Source: Chloroflexota bacterium | GTDB taxonomy: Bacteria > Chloroflexota > UBA4733 | NCBI GenBank assembly: GCA_023381895.1 | Contig: JAMCTA010000091.1 | Location: 1 to 14,785 of the forward strand | Direction of reading: 5' to 3' | DNA length: 14,785 nt | Shown: positions 1-7,334 of the stretch, piece by piece | Layout of the letters: each line of letters opens with the position of its first letter | Position numbering within the stretch: the first letter of the stretch is position 1 | Made by a program: the position numbers and the translations under genes | Notes under the pieces: model-generated | Told to the model about the DNA's origin: nothing | What the model saw: the letters and a program-made list of their open reading frames with translations, nothing else | The model's database searches: none

Positions 1-1
1 G

Positions 2-75
2 TAGCGCATACGGGAGTCGAACCCGTGATCTCAGCCTTGAGAGGGCTGCGTCCTAGACCACTAGACGAATGCGCC
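2..75 (-). tRNA. tRNA-Glu (anticodon CTC)
   Basis: Cloverleaf read on the minus strand. The acceptor stem GGCGCAT pairs with ATGCGCT (one G-U pair), the D arm is of the GTCTAGTGG type usual for tRNA-Glu, the anticodon loop is CTCTCAA (anticodon CTC, reads GAG), and the T loop is TTCGACT. The mature 3' end is at the window edge, so CCA cannot be checked. It is the last gene of the leftward cluster visible here, 7 bp after tRNA-Val. Confidence 0.95.
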
Positions 76-82
76 AAGCCTG

Positions 83-156
<74 letters not shown>

Positions 157-163
157 ACGAAAG

Positions 164-237
164 CGTCCTCGAGAGGATTCGAACCTCCGACCTTCAGATC
201 CGCAATCTGACGCTCTAATCCACTGAGCTACGAGGAC
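164..237 (-). tRNA. tRNA-Arg (anticodon GCG)
   Basis: Minus-strand cloverleaf of 74 nt. Acceptor GTCCTCG pairs with CGAGGAC, the D arm is TAGCTCAGTGGATTAGAGC, the anticodon loop TTGCGGA sits between TCAGA and TCTGA, and the T arm is GGAGGTTCGAATCCTC. The anticodon is GCG. Most bacteria read CGU/CGC/CGA with an ACG anticodon deaminated to ICG by TadA; a GCG tRNA reads CGC and CGU without inosine. Discriminator G; no encoded CCA. Confidence 0.94.
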
Positions 238-253
238 TCATCTCTCACAAGCC

Positions 254-329
254 TGGGGTGGCCAGAGGGATTCGAACCCTCGACTTCCAGAGCCACAATC
301 TGGCGCTCTACCGCTGAACTATGGCCACC
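254..329 (-). tRNA. tRNA-His (anticodon GTG), CCA encoded
   Basis: Minus-strand cloverleaf. The anticodon loop TTGTGGC between CCAGA and TCTGG gives anticodon GTG. The extra G(-1) at position 329 faces C73 at 257, the identity pair required by histidyl-tRNA synthetase. Acceptor GTGGCCA pairs with TGGCCAC. The gene continues CCCA after the stem, so C73 plus the CCA tail are encoded. Of the tRNA genes here whose 3' end can be inspected, this is the only one with encoded CCA. Confidence 0.96.
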
Positions 330-409
330 ATCTTTCTCACGAGTGCCCCTTAACGGTCCACCGGGGGTATACGCGGCCTGTGAACCGAAGCACTCTCCGC
401 TATTCACCG

Positions 410-482
<73 letters not shown>

Positions 483-546
483 CAGAGAAGCACACGGCTC
501 GGTCTTCACTTGTGCAACGTACCGCAAGAGCGACCATCGCTCCCCG

Positions 547-629
547 TGCCGAAGAGAGGATTTGAACCTCCACGGGGTTACCCCCACTGCGCCCTGAACG
601 CAGCGTGTCTGCCATTCCACCACTTCGGC
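547..629 (-). tRNA. tRNA-Leu (anticodon CAG)
   Basis: Minus-strand class II tRNA of 83 nt. Acceptor GCCGAAG pairs with CTTCGGC, the anticodon loop TTCAGGG between CTGCG and CGCAG gives anticodon CAG (reads CUG), and a long variable arm (GTGGGGGTAACCCCGT) identifies the leucine class. Discriminator A; no encoded CCA. It is promoter-proximal: its 5' end lies about 60 bp downstream of the promoter at 691-719. Confidence 0.95.
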
Positions 630-690
630 ATAGCTATATAGCTATCCGGTAACGGCGAACAAGAATCCTCACCGCCACCTTAGGGCCTAG

Positions 691-719
691 ATTCTACCCA
701 CCCCCCTCTCCAGCGTCAA
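691..719 (-). promoter_or_regulatory. Sigma-70-type promoter of the tRNA cluster
   Basis: On the minus strand, TTGACG (714-719) and TAGAAT (691-696) are separated by exactly 17 bp, a near-consensus housekeeping promoter reading toward tRNA-Leu. Transcription would start near 684, giving a 5' leader of about 55 nt before the mature tRNA. The GTCAA of the -35 box contains the stop codon of the CcdA-like remnant ORF. No second convincing promoter was found between the six tRNA genes, so a single polycistronic precursor is likely. Confidence 0.75.
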
Positions 720-946
720 GCCAGCGTCCCTGGCGGAATAGCTCCGAGAGCCGGCACTATGGGCAGGATGCACGGGGACAACATCGTGAACATTCCCGAT
801 ACGCGAGCAACGGCGAGCAAGAACAGTACCGTAGAAGAATCTGGAACAACCAAGCGCCCGTTAAAGGGGCCAGGATGGAGGCAGAGCGCTGACGTCTCTC
901 TATGAGTCGCGTAGAACGCCGCCGTCTCGGGCAGAGCTAGATACAC
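716..946 (-). pseudogene. CcdA/DsbD-like N-terminal remnant
   Basis: A 76-codon frame whose last third reads LLAVARVSGMFTMLSPCILP then IVPALG. This matches the conserved first transmembrane segment of CcdA/DsbD-type cytochrome c biogenesis proteins: a short hydrophobic run, then a Ser-Pro-Cys-x-Leu-Pro motif with the redox-active cysteine. In that family the motif falls about 15-20 residues from the start and about 200 more residues follow. Here the frame ends 12 codons after the motif and the tRNA promoter begins. The first 35-40 residues do not resemble the family. I read it as a leftover 5' end of a deleted gene. It could be chance, since the similar stretch is only about 25 residues. The rest of 630-991 shows no gene. 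Confidence 0.35.
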
Positions 947-991
947 TCAACGAGCGTGAATGCCAGGAAGAAGAAAGTGCCTATCGGGACG

Positions 992-1375
992 TTACGTGTT
1001 GATGCGAGTACCCCTCGCGATGAGATCCTGGATTGCTTGCCTCAACTCACTCGGCAGGTAAGGCTTGCTGAGGTACGCGTCAGCACCGACTGCCAGTGCC
1101 CGCTCGCGATCTCCGGGCATGGCCAGAGCGGTCAACGCGAGAACCGGTGGTGAGGATCCAAGGCGCTCTCGGATCGCGCGGATAGCATCAAAGCCACTCA
1201 TCTCAGGCATGTACATGTCCATGATGATGACTGAAAACTGTTCGGCAAGGGCACTCTGCACAGCCTCAGCACCGTTGCAGGCAGGGAGGACGATATACCC
1301 GGCCGCGGATAGGATTTTTTGAGCGAGACGGAGATTATCGGCATCATCCTCGGCAACGAGTATTCGATGAGCCAC
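992..1375 (-). CDS. Single-domain response regulator (CheY-like)
   Basis: A lone receiver domain with no output domain. From the GTG start chosen here it is 127 aa. All receiver landmarks are present: the acidic pocket EDD near residue 10, the phosphoacceptor Asp in IIMDMYMPEMSG (residue 53), the switch Thr in ALTALAMPG (residue 82), and the invariant Lys in LSKPY (residue 104). Such proteins take phosphate from a histidine kinase and act by protein contact or as phosphorelay intermediates, in the cytoplasm. The GTG at 1375 is preferred because GGAAGGGTGGG lies just upstream and the protein then begins directly with the first strand (AHRILVAEDD). An ATG at 1402 would add nine unlikely residues. 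It is divergent from the histidine kinase gene, its probable partner. Confidence 0.88.
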   Translation of the reverse strand: MAHRILVAEDDADNLRLAQKILSAAGYIVLPACNGAEAVQSALAEQFSVIIMDMYMPEMSGFDAIRAIRERLGSSPPVLALTALAMPGDRERALAVGADAYLSKPYLPSELRQAIQDLIARGTRINT

Positions 1376-1521
1376 TCTTTGCCCACCCTTCCCTTTGTAC
1401 AATACGTCAATGATCGTCTGATTGTAGGATAAGGTGAGTAAAATCAGCGCGTTTCAGTGGAGACGAGAGCGTCGATTCACCCTCTCCGCGTGCTGCAGCG
1501 TGCCCACATCAACACGTATAC
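1376..1521. promoter_or_regulatory. Divergent intergenic region with weak candidate -10 boxes
   Basis: This 146-bp gap separates the divergent response regulator and histidine kinase genes, so promoters for both must lie here. Rightward, TAAAAT at 1439-1444 is a fair -10. Leftward, TACAAT (complement of 1421-1426) is a fair -10 placed about 45 bp before the regulator start. Neither has a convincing -35 at 16-18 bp, so use of an activator or another sigma factor is possible. No clear operator repeat was seen. Confidence 0.25.
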
Positions 1522-2328
1522 GTGATCCTCGCCGCTCTACGGCCCGCATTCGTGCCGAAGGGTATCTGTAGCGGCGTGCACAGCTTGCTCATCCGCCTCT
1601 CTCTGCTCGCTGTCACACCAATCGTCCTCCTCGCCGTCTTACTCGTTGCCATTACTGTCGATTCTGAGAGTACAGCGAGAGATCACCTCTTTATTATCGC
1701 GCTGCTCGGTTTTCTCGGAAGCAGCGCGCTGGCCATCTTCAACATTCGTGCCGCAGCGCGCGAAGTCGCCGTGATGCGTGAGATCTTGCTACAGATCGGC
1801 CATCAGGCGCTGGCTATGGCACGGTATCCCGACCATCAGCGGAAAGAGCCAGGGAGGGAAGACGAGGTCCAATGGCTCACGCTTGTCTTTGGGGTGATGA
1901 CTGATAGCCTCCAGTCGGAACGGGAGCGGCTCGACCAGCAGATCAAGGAGATCGAGGCGACTAGCACGTTTTCGCAGTCGATGGTGAGGCAAATTGATCC
2001 CGAACAACTCGAGCAGCGCATTTGCGAATCCTTGTTGGAAGTGTCCCCCGCGCTGCTGGCAACGGTGTGCCGTGTCGATGGCACTTTCTTGGCCGCACGA
2101 GCTCAGCCGTACGTATTCGCAGGCGCAACCACGGTCGAGGTCGCGGCGCGCATTGCTCAGCTCGCTCGGCGGATCTACGGTGGTGAACACTCTGCCGAAG
2201 CGCTGATGCAGCCTGTCATCGCCCATCTTCTCGCCCCTGACGATCTGCCAGGACTCGCGCGTCAGGTGTGGATGGCAGCGCGCTGGCCATCTTCAACATT
2301 CGTGCCGCAGCGCGCGAAGTCGCCGTGA
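1522..2328 (+). CDS. Sensor histidine kinase, N-terminal fragment (frameshifted)
   Basis: The 5' part of a membrane histidine kinase gene broken by a tandem duplication. Residues about 22-46 and 56-74 are two hydrophobic segments (LLIRLSLLAVTPIVLL and LFIIALLGFLGSSALAIF) with a short loop between them, so little is exposed outside the cell. The linker (RAAAREVAVMREIL) and a cytoplasmic region of about 170 residues, perhaps a degenerate GAF-like sensor, follow. Residues 1-251 are native; at 2275 translation enters the second repeat unit in the wrong frame, adds 17 unrelated residues and stops. The product has no kinase domain. The GTG start at 1522 has no clear ribosome site; a GTG at 1576 is an alternative. 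Confidence 0.6.
   Translation: MILAALRPAFVPKGICSGVHSLLIRLSLLAVTPIVLLAVLLVAITVDSESTARDHLFIIALLGFLGSSALAIFNIRAAAREVAVMREILLQIGHQALAMARYPDHQRKEPGREDEVQWLTLVFGVMTDSLQSERERLDQQIKEIEATSTFSQSMVRQIDPEQLEQRICESLLEVSPALLATVCRVDGTFLAARAQPYVFAGATTVEVAARIAQLARRIYGGEHSAEALMQPVIAHLLAPDDLPGLARQVWMAARWPSSTFVPQRAKSP
1721..2275. repeat. Tandem duplication, unit 1 (554-bp period)
   Basis: First copy of a perfect direct tandem repeat. By eye every base from 1721 to 2275 equals the base 554 positions downstream; identity fails at 1720/2274 (A versus G) and at 2276/2830 (C versus T). The units abut, sharing one G at 2275, so there is at most 1 bp of microhomology at the junction. The period is 3x184+2, so each extra unit shifts the reading frame. 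Confidence 0.97.
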
Positions 2329-3758
2329 TGCGTGAGATCTTGCTACAGATCGGCCATCAGGCGCTGGCTATGGCACGGTATCCCGACCATCAGCGGAAAG
2401 AGCCAGGGAGGGAAGACGAGGTCCAATGGCTCACGCTTGTCTTTGGGGTGATGACTGATAGCCTCCAGTCGGAACGGGAGCGGCTCGACCAGCAGATCAA
2501 GGAGATCGAGGCGACTAGCACGTTTTCGCAGTCGATGGTGAGGCAAATTGATCCCGAACAACTCGAGCAGCGCATTTGCGAATCCTTGTTGGAAGTGTCC
2601 CCCGCGCTGCTGGCAACGGTGTGCCGTGTCGATGGCACTTTCTTGGCCGCACGAGCTCAGCCGTACGTATTCGCAGGCGCAACCACGGTCGAGGTCGCGG
2701 CGCGCATTGCTCAGCTCGCTCGGCGGATCTACGGTGGTGAACACTCTGCCGAAGCGCTGATGCAGCCTGTCATCGCCCATCTTCTCGCCCCTGACGATCT
2801 GCCAGGACTCGCGCGTCAGGTGTGGATGGTGACACTGAGCGATGGCTCGCGGGACCGGGATGGCAGCCTCGTCATTCTCATCATCGATCCCTCGGACGTC
2901 GTCTCGGACTCCTCAGGCGGCTCATGGCAGGTCTATGAAACGTACCAGCGGGTCATCGCTCTGGCGAGGGAGCGTGCCGCCGTCACCACTCAGCTCCGCC
3001 AGAACGTCGAGATGCTGCTGCGGGCTAATCAAGCGAAGAGCGAGTTTCTGGCCACGATGAGCCATGAGCTGCGCTCGCCACTCAACGTCATCATCGGCTA
3101 CAGTGGGGTCCTTCTGGAAGGACTCGACGGTCAGATCAATCCTGATCAGCGCGAAGACATCGAACGAATCGCTCGCGCGGCGGAGTCTCTCCTCAGCCTC
3201 ATCTCAGATATCCTCGACTTCTCTAAGCTCAACGCAGAACGCCTAGAGCTCCGGCTAAACCTCTTCAACCCACGAGAGGTGCTGGAGCAGGCCCTGAGCG
3301 CCGTAACCCTCCACGCACAGCAGAAAGGGCTCAAGCTTCGATCTATTGTTGACCCTGAAGTTACAGGTGCCTGGGGGGATGCGACGCGCATAGGACAGAT
3401 ACTCCTCAACCTGCTCACCAACGCCGTGAAGTTCACCGAGCAGGGATCTGTCACCGCCAGAATCACGCGGATTGGAGATCAGGTTCGATTCAGCATCCAA
3501 GACACAGGCATAGGCATCCCATCTGACCAACTGGACACAATATTCGAAGAGTTCCATCAAGTGGATGGCTCGCCTCACCGGAAGTATGGTGGCACTGGGC
3601 TCGGCCTCGCGATCTCTCAGCGCATCGCTCGTCTTCACGGAACGAGAGTCGCCGTCAGTAGTACCGTCAATCAAGGAAGCACATTTTCCTTCACGTTGCC
3701 AGCGCTGGCACCCGAGCAGCGAATAGCTCCAGGAGCGCCCTCGCTGCTGTCATCGTGA
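2268..3758 (+). CDS. Sensor histidine kinase, C-terminal fragment with intact kinase core
   Basis: A 496-codon frame holding everything downstream of the membrane part: the cytoplasmic region, a helical linker (residues 220-256), HisKA with the phosphoacceptor His266 in SEFLATMSHELRSPLN, and a complete HATPase domain. The N box is NLLTNAVKF (381-389), G1 is DTGIGIP (412-418) and G2 is GGTGLGL (441-447). It should be able to autophosphorylate if made. The GTG start at 2268 lies inside repeat unit 1, overlaps the end of the N-terminal fragment by 61 bp and has only a distant AGGA as ribosome site, so expression would need reinitiation. Removing one 554-bp unit joins it to the frame from 1522, giving a 560-aa kinase with the active His at 330. 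The probable partner is the divergent receiver protein. Confidence 0.8.
   Translation: MDGSALAIFNIRAAAREVAVMREILLQIGHQALAMARYPDHQRKEPGREDEVQWLTLVFGVMTDSLQSERERLDQQIKEIEATSTFSQSMVRQIDPEQLEQRICESLLEVSPALLATVCRVDGTFLAARAQPYVFAGATTVEVAARIAQLARRIYGGEHSAEALMQPVIAHLLAPDDLPGLARQVWMVTLSDGSRDRDGSLVILIIDPSDVVSDSSGGSWQVYETYQRVIALARERAAVTTQLRQNVEMLLRANQAKSEFLATMSHELRSPLNVIIGYSGVLLEGLDGQINPDQREDIERIARAAESLLSLISDILDFSKLNAERLELRLNLFNPREVLEQALSAVTLHAQQKGLKLRSIVDPEVTGAWGDATRIGQILLNLLTNAVKFTEQGSVTARITRIGDQVRFSIQDTGIGIPSDQLDTIFEEFHQVDGSPHRKYGGTGLGLAISQRIARLHGTRVAVSSTVNQGSTFSFTLPALAPEQRIAPGAPSLLSS
2275..2829. repeat. Tandem duplication, unit 2 (554-bp period)
   Basis: Second copy of the perfect direct repeat, continuous with unit 1. 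It is read in the native kinase frame and leads into the kinase core (VWMVTLSDGS follows). The absence of any difference over 555 positions implies a very recent event, ongoing homogenisation, or an assembly error. Confidence 0.97.
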
Positions 3759-3968
3759 CTGCACCCGTCCTGATGACACATACGGCTCTTGCGGGTCCGC
3801 TCGCCTTCCCCTTCTTGTTACACTCGTTGAAGACAACGCCTGCGCGGCAACCGGCACGAATGAAAAGAGGCATCGGCGATCAGCGCCACGAGCAATCACC
3901 CACCACTGTCTACTCACGATGAGCTGCCACATCCCACACACCTGACCGGCTCCCGGACATCCGTAGCG

Positions 3969-4670
3969 CTGACAGTAATCGCGCCGAGCAGAAACGAGGA
4001 GGAGAGCGTTGGCCTCCTGGCTGCCGCAGTACGGCGCGCTCTGCCAGATGGCGACTACGAACTCCTGTTCGTCGACGATAGCGACGACACGACACCGATA
4101 GTCCTGGAAAATCTCTCGCAGCAGACAGATCTTCACGTCCGCTTCGTCCACCGGACCAGGGGACCGTCACGGTGGGGTGGCCTCAGCGGTGCTGTAGTGG
4201 ATGGACTCCGGAGCGCCCGTGGCGAGTATGTGTGCATCATCGACGCGGACCTGCAGCATCCTCCAGAGAAAATCCCGGAACTCTTGAACGCTGCTCGTGC
4301 CAGCGATGCAGACGTCGTCATGGCTTGTCGCTACATGCAAGGAGGCAGCAGCGAAGGTCTCGATGGCCCTGTCCGGCTGCTGTTCTCCCTCGGCTGCAAA
4401 TGGACCGCCAAGCTGCTCTTTCTGAGACGTCTGTGGGGCGTGCGCGATCCGCTGTCGGGATTTCTCCTGGTGCGCCGGCGTATTACGGAAAGCGCCAAGC
4501 TGCGACCAATTGGATTCAAGATCTCACTCGAGCTCCTAATCCGGTGTCCAAGGTCGGGACTCGTCGAAGTGCCATATCGCTTTCGGCGGCGTGCGCGGGG
4601 CTCCAGCAAGGCAGACTTCCGAGTTGGAACACTGTTCTTGAAGCATCTCTGGCGTCTGCGCTTTCCCTAG
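3969..4670 (+). CDS. DPM1-like GT2 glycosyltransferase, start codon unclear
   Basis: Family 2 glycosyltransferase resembling dolichol/polyprenol-phosphate mannosyltransferases, which move mannose from GDP-mannose to a polyprenol phosphate at the membrane face. From the CTG at 3969 it is 233 aa, the usual length of the catalytic domain. Visible are LTVIAPSRNEEE at the start, FVDD (residues 34-37), the metal-binding D-x-D in IIDADLQHPPE (92-94), DPLSGFLLVRR (160-170), and the acceptor-side RRRARGSSKADFR. No GtrA-type membrane domain follows. The frame opens after TGA at 3861 but has no ATG, GTG or TTG until GTG 4197, which would delete the first third of the domain. CTG codons at 3942 and 3969 are the only plausible starts; otherwise the 5' end carries a frameshift or sequencing error. 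The 210 bp upstream show no gene. The GDP-mannose synthesis gene follows. Confidence 0.72.
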   Translation: MTVIAPSRNEEESVGLLAAAVRRALPDGDYELLFVDDSDDTTPIVLENLSQQTDLHVRFVHRTRGPSRWGGLSGAVVDGLRSARGEYVCIIDADLQHPPEKIPELLNAARASDADVVMACRYMQGGSSEGLDGPVRLLFSLGCKWTAKLLFLRRLWGVRDPLSGFLLVRRRITESAKLRPIGFKISLELLIRCPRSGLVEVPYRFRRRARGSSKADFRVGTLFLKHLWRLRFP

Positions 4671-4823
4671 CCCTTTCACCTACGCTATGGCCGGCGTTTG
4701 CTACCATTCGAGGGAATACAATCGCAGGTGCTTGACTGATCCATCCCGGTGTGCACCCGTGGTGTGTCCGCCACGACATCTGAGGGAAGCGTTCACGGCA
4801 GCTCTCACAGGAGGAGGGATTCG

Positions 4824-7334
4824 ATGCTCGCGGTAGTCATGGCTGGTGGTGAAGGCTCGCGTCTACGCCCCCTAACACTCAACCGGCCGAAACCGATGGT
4901 ACCCATCCTCAATATTCCGGTCATGGAACACATCATCAACTTGCTGAAGCGCCACAACATCACGGATATCGTGGTGACGGTGCACTATCTCGCCAGTGTC
5001 ATCGAAGACTACTTTGGGGATGGTAGTGACTTTGGTGTGCGTATCCGCTACGCGCTTGAGGAAGTTCCGCTCGGAACTGCAGGTAGTGTCAAGAATGCTC
5101 AGCACATGTTGACGGAGCCGTTCCTCATCATCAGCGGAGATGCTTTGACCGACATCAACCTCACCGCAGCCCTTGCCTATCATGAGTCCCGTCGGGCCAA
5201 AGCCACCCTGGTTCTCGTTCGCGTGGAGAACCCCCTCGAGTACGGCGTCGTCATTCCCGACGAAGATGGACGCGTTCAGCGCTTCCTGGAGAAGCCAAGC
5301 TGGGGAGAGGTTTTCAGTGACACCGTCAACACGGGGATCTACGTGCTCGATCCTTCAGTGCTGGACCTCATCCCCGTGGGAGTGCCTTTCGACTTCAGTA
5401 GTGAAGTCTTTCCACGACTTCTAGCAAACGGCGATCCCATGTTCGGGTACGTTGCCGAAGGCTACTGGTGCGACGTAGGGAGCCTCCCCGATTACTTGCG
5501 AGCCAGCTTCGACCTTGCGGAAGGGAGAGTCGACCTACCACTGCCCGCCGCACGGGTTGCCAACGGCATTATGGCAGGCCGAGGAGCCACTATCGAGTCA
5601 GATGTTCGCTCCTTTGGCGTCGTATACCTTGGCGATGGCTGTGTCGTCCGATCCGGAGCGGTGCTCCACGGACCGTCCGTCATCGGGGAGAACACCATTG
5701 TCGAAAGTGGCGCGACGATCGACCGTAGCGTCATTTGGGGCAACTGCCTAATATCGAACTACGCTTCGGTGAGTGGGGCGATCATCGCCAAGCAGTGTTC
5801 AATCCGGCGGGGCGCGATCATCGCCCAAGGAGCTGTCATTGGCGATGGCTGCACGATTGGTGAGCAAGCGGTCGTCCACAGCAACGTCAAGATCTGGCCA
5901 GATAAAGAGGTCGAAGAACAGGCAACGGTTTCGAGCAGCCTCATCTGGGGCGGGCGCGTGCGTCGCTCGCTCTTCGCAGGTCACGCTACGATAAGTGGTC
6001 TCGCCAACGTTGAGCTGACTCCTGAGATGGCTGCAAAGGTTGGTGCCGCGTACGGCTCCACGCTGTCCGTGGGCAGTGCCGTCCTCGTCAACCGCGGTTA
6101 CTCCAAGGCCGCCCGCATGATCAAGCGTGGCCTCGTATCCGGGCTTCCTTCAGCGGGCATCGATGTGATCGACACGTCTACCGTCCCAGTTCCGGTCGCG
6201 CGCTTCGAGACGCGCCTCGGTCCGGCGAAGGGCGGCATTCACGTCCGTATGTCTCCATTCGACGCTCGCGTGGTGGACATCAAGCTCTTCGATGCCAATG
6301 GAGCTGACGTGAGCAAGAATACGGAACGCAAGATTGCTAACGTCTACCTGCGCGAGGATGTGCGCCGCGTTCCTGCCGATACCATCGGTGCGATCATCGC
6401 TGGCACCGAGCCGATGCAGAGAGCTGAGCAGCGCTACCGTGAATCGTACCTCCATCGCACAGACCATGAGATCATAGAGCGCAGCCAGCCCGTCATCGTG
6501 GTCGACTTTGCCAATGGCCTGTTCGCGCCGCTGGGTCAACGCCTCTTGCGTGAGCTGGGCATCAACCTCATCGATCTCAGGTCTGTGGCTGGGGAATCTG
6601 AGCCGCGCCTTGAAGAGAAGGTGACTGGGAGCCTACGCACACTGGGAGCTGTCACACGGGCTGTCGGAGCTCGCTTTGGGGTGCTGTTTAACTATAGTGG
6701 CACCCGCATCACCATCGTCGATGAGCGCGGAGGGGTCCTGCCTTCCTGGCATGCGCTGGCCGCCATGATGCTCCTCGCGTGGAAGACATCGAGTTCAGCA
6801 GTGCCGGTTGGGGTGCCACTCACCGCGCCCCGGCTCATTGAGGCACTGTCACACGTCGACGGCCATCGTATCCAGACGCTGGCTCCCGATCCAGTGGTCA
6901 TTAGCGGTGCCACTATGCGTCAGGACCTCACCCTCATTGGTGACGGAGCTGGAGGCTTTGCCTTTCCCGAGATCCCATCCGGATTCGATGGTCTCTTCGC
7001 GACAACACACTTGCTCGAGCTGCTGCTCAAGGCGGACATGCCCCTCTCCAAGATCGTCGAACAGGTGCCTCCCTACCACATCTTCAGTGTCGATGCCTAC
7101 TGCCCGTGGGAGCGCAAGGGCAAGGTCATGCGACGCTTACACGAAACAGCCCAGGAGTCAGGTGGTCGCTCACTACAGGGAGTGCGACTCGTATCTGGGG
7201 AGGACACGATCGTCATCGTTCCTGACGCTGACAAGCCGATATTCCACGTCCAAGCCGAAGCACAAAGTCCGCAGCACGCTGCTGTACTGGCCGAGCGCTA
7301 CGCCGATCTCATTCGTTCCTTTAGAGAGGGATAG
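4824..7334 (+). CDS. Mannose-1-phosphate guanylyltransferase fused to phosphomannomutase-like domain
   Basis: An 836-aa fusion. Residues 1-235 are a nucleotidyltransferase with the signature [18 protein letters not shown] (8-25), SGDALTD (104-110), FLEKP (154-158) and WCDVG (215-219). It should make GDP-mannose from mannose-1-phosphate and GTP. Residues about 250-390 are left-handed beta-helix hexapeptide repeats. Residues 405-836 follow the phosphohexomutase fold, but the catalytic loops look altered: HVRMSPFD (473-480) where a T-A-S-H-N-P serine loop is expected, and [12 protein letters not shown] (623-634) in place of the D-x-D-x-D-R metal loop. The mutase half is therefore probably inactive or structural, as I recall for related fusions. 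The ATG at 4824 follows AGGAGGAGGG and is preferred over an upstream GTG at 4749. Its stop abuts the next gene's ATG, so the two are probably coupled. Confidence 0.88.
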   Translation: MLAVVMAGGEGSRLRPLTLNRPKPMVPILNIPVMEHIINLLKRHNITDIVVTVHYLASVIEDYFGDGSDFGVRIRYALEEVPLGTAGSVKNAQHMLTEPFLIISGDALTDINLTAALAYHESRRAKATLVLVRVENPLEYGVVIPDEDGRVQRFLEKPSWGEVFSDTVNTGIYVLDPSVLDLIPVGVPFDFSSEVFPRLLANGDPMFGYVAEGYWCDVGSLPDYLRASFDLAEGRVDLPLPAARVANGIMAGRGATIESDVRSFGVVYLGDGCVVRSGAVLHGPSVIGENTIVESGATIDRSVIWGNCLISNYASVSGAIIAKQCSIRRGAIIAQGAVIGDGCTIGEQAVVHSNVKIWPDKEVEEQATVSSSLIWGGRVRRSLFAGHATISGLANVELTPEMAAKVGAAYGSTLSVGSAVLVNRGYSKAARMIKRGLVSGLPSAGIDVIDTSTVPVPVARFETRLGPAKGGIHVRMSPFDARVVDIKLFDANGADVSKNTERKIANVYLREDVRRVPADTIGAIIAGTEPMQRAEQRYRESYLHRTDHEIIERSQPVIVVDFANGLFAPLGQRLLRELGINLIDLRSVAGESEPRLEEKVTGSLRTLGAVTRAVGARFGVLFNYSGTRITIVDERGGVLPSWHALAAMMLLAWKTSSSAVPVGVPLTAPRLIEALSHVDGHRIQTLAPDPVVISGATMRQDLTLIGDGAGGFAFPEIPSGFDGLFATTHLLELLLKADMPLSKIVEQVPPYHIFSVDAYCPWERKGKVMRRLHETAQESGGRSLQGVRLVSGEDTIVIVPDADKPIFHVQAEAQSPQHAAVLAERYADLIRSFREG

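Noticed and set aside
631..644. 14-bp palindrome TAGCTATATAGCTA just upstream of tRNA-Leu
   Set aside because: It is AT-rich, short and inside the tRNA leader; it may affect 5' processing but nothing else supports a function.
956..1153. 65-codon plus-strand frame over the response regulator
   Set aside because: Antisense to a well-supported receiver domain and without family features.
1721..2829. Insertion sequence or mobile element as the cause of the repeat
   Set aside because: The repeated unit is purely the kinase coding sequence, with no transposase, terminal inverted repeats or target-site duplication.
3773..3922. 49-codon plus-strand frame before the GT2 gene
   Set aside because: No recognisable motif or ribosome site; kept only as a possible displaced 5' end of the GT2 gene in the frameshift finding.
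4172..4735. 187-codon frame overlapping the GT2 gene
   Set aside because: Out of frame with the GT2 motifs, composition rich in Arg/Ser and no family resemblance; a shadow frame.
4172..4823. Promoter for the guanylyltransferase gene (TACAAT near 4717, TTGACT near 4733)
   Set aside because: Neither hexamer has a partner at 16-18 bp, so I do not call a promoter.
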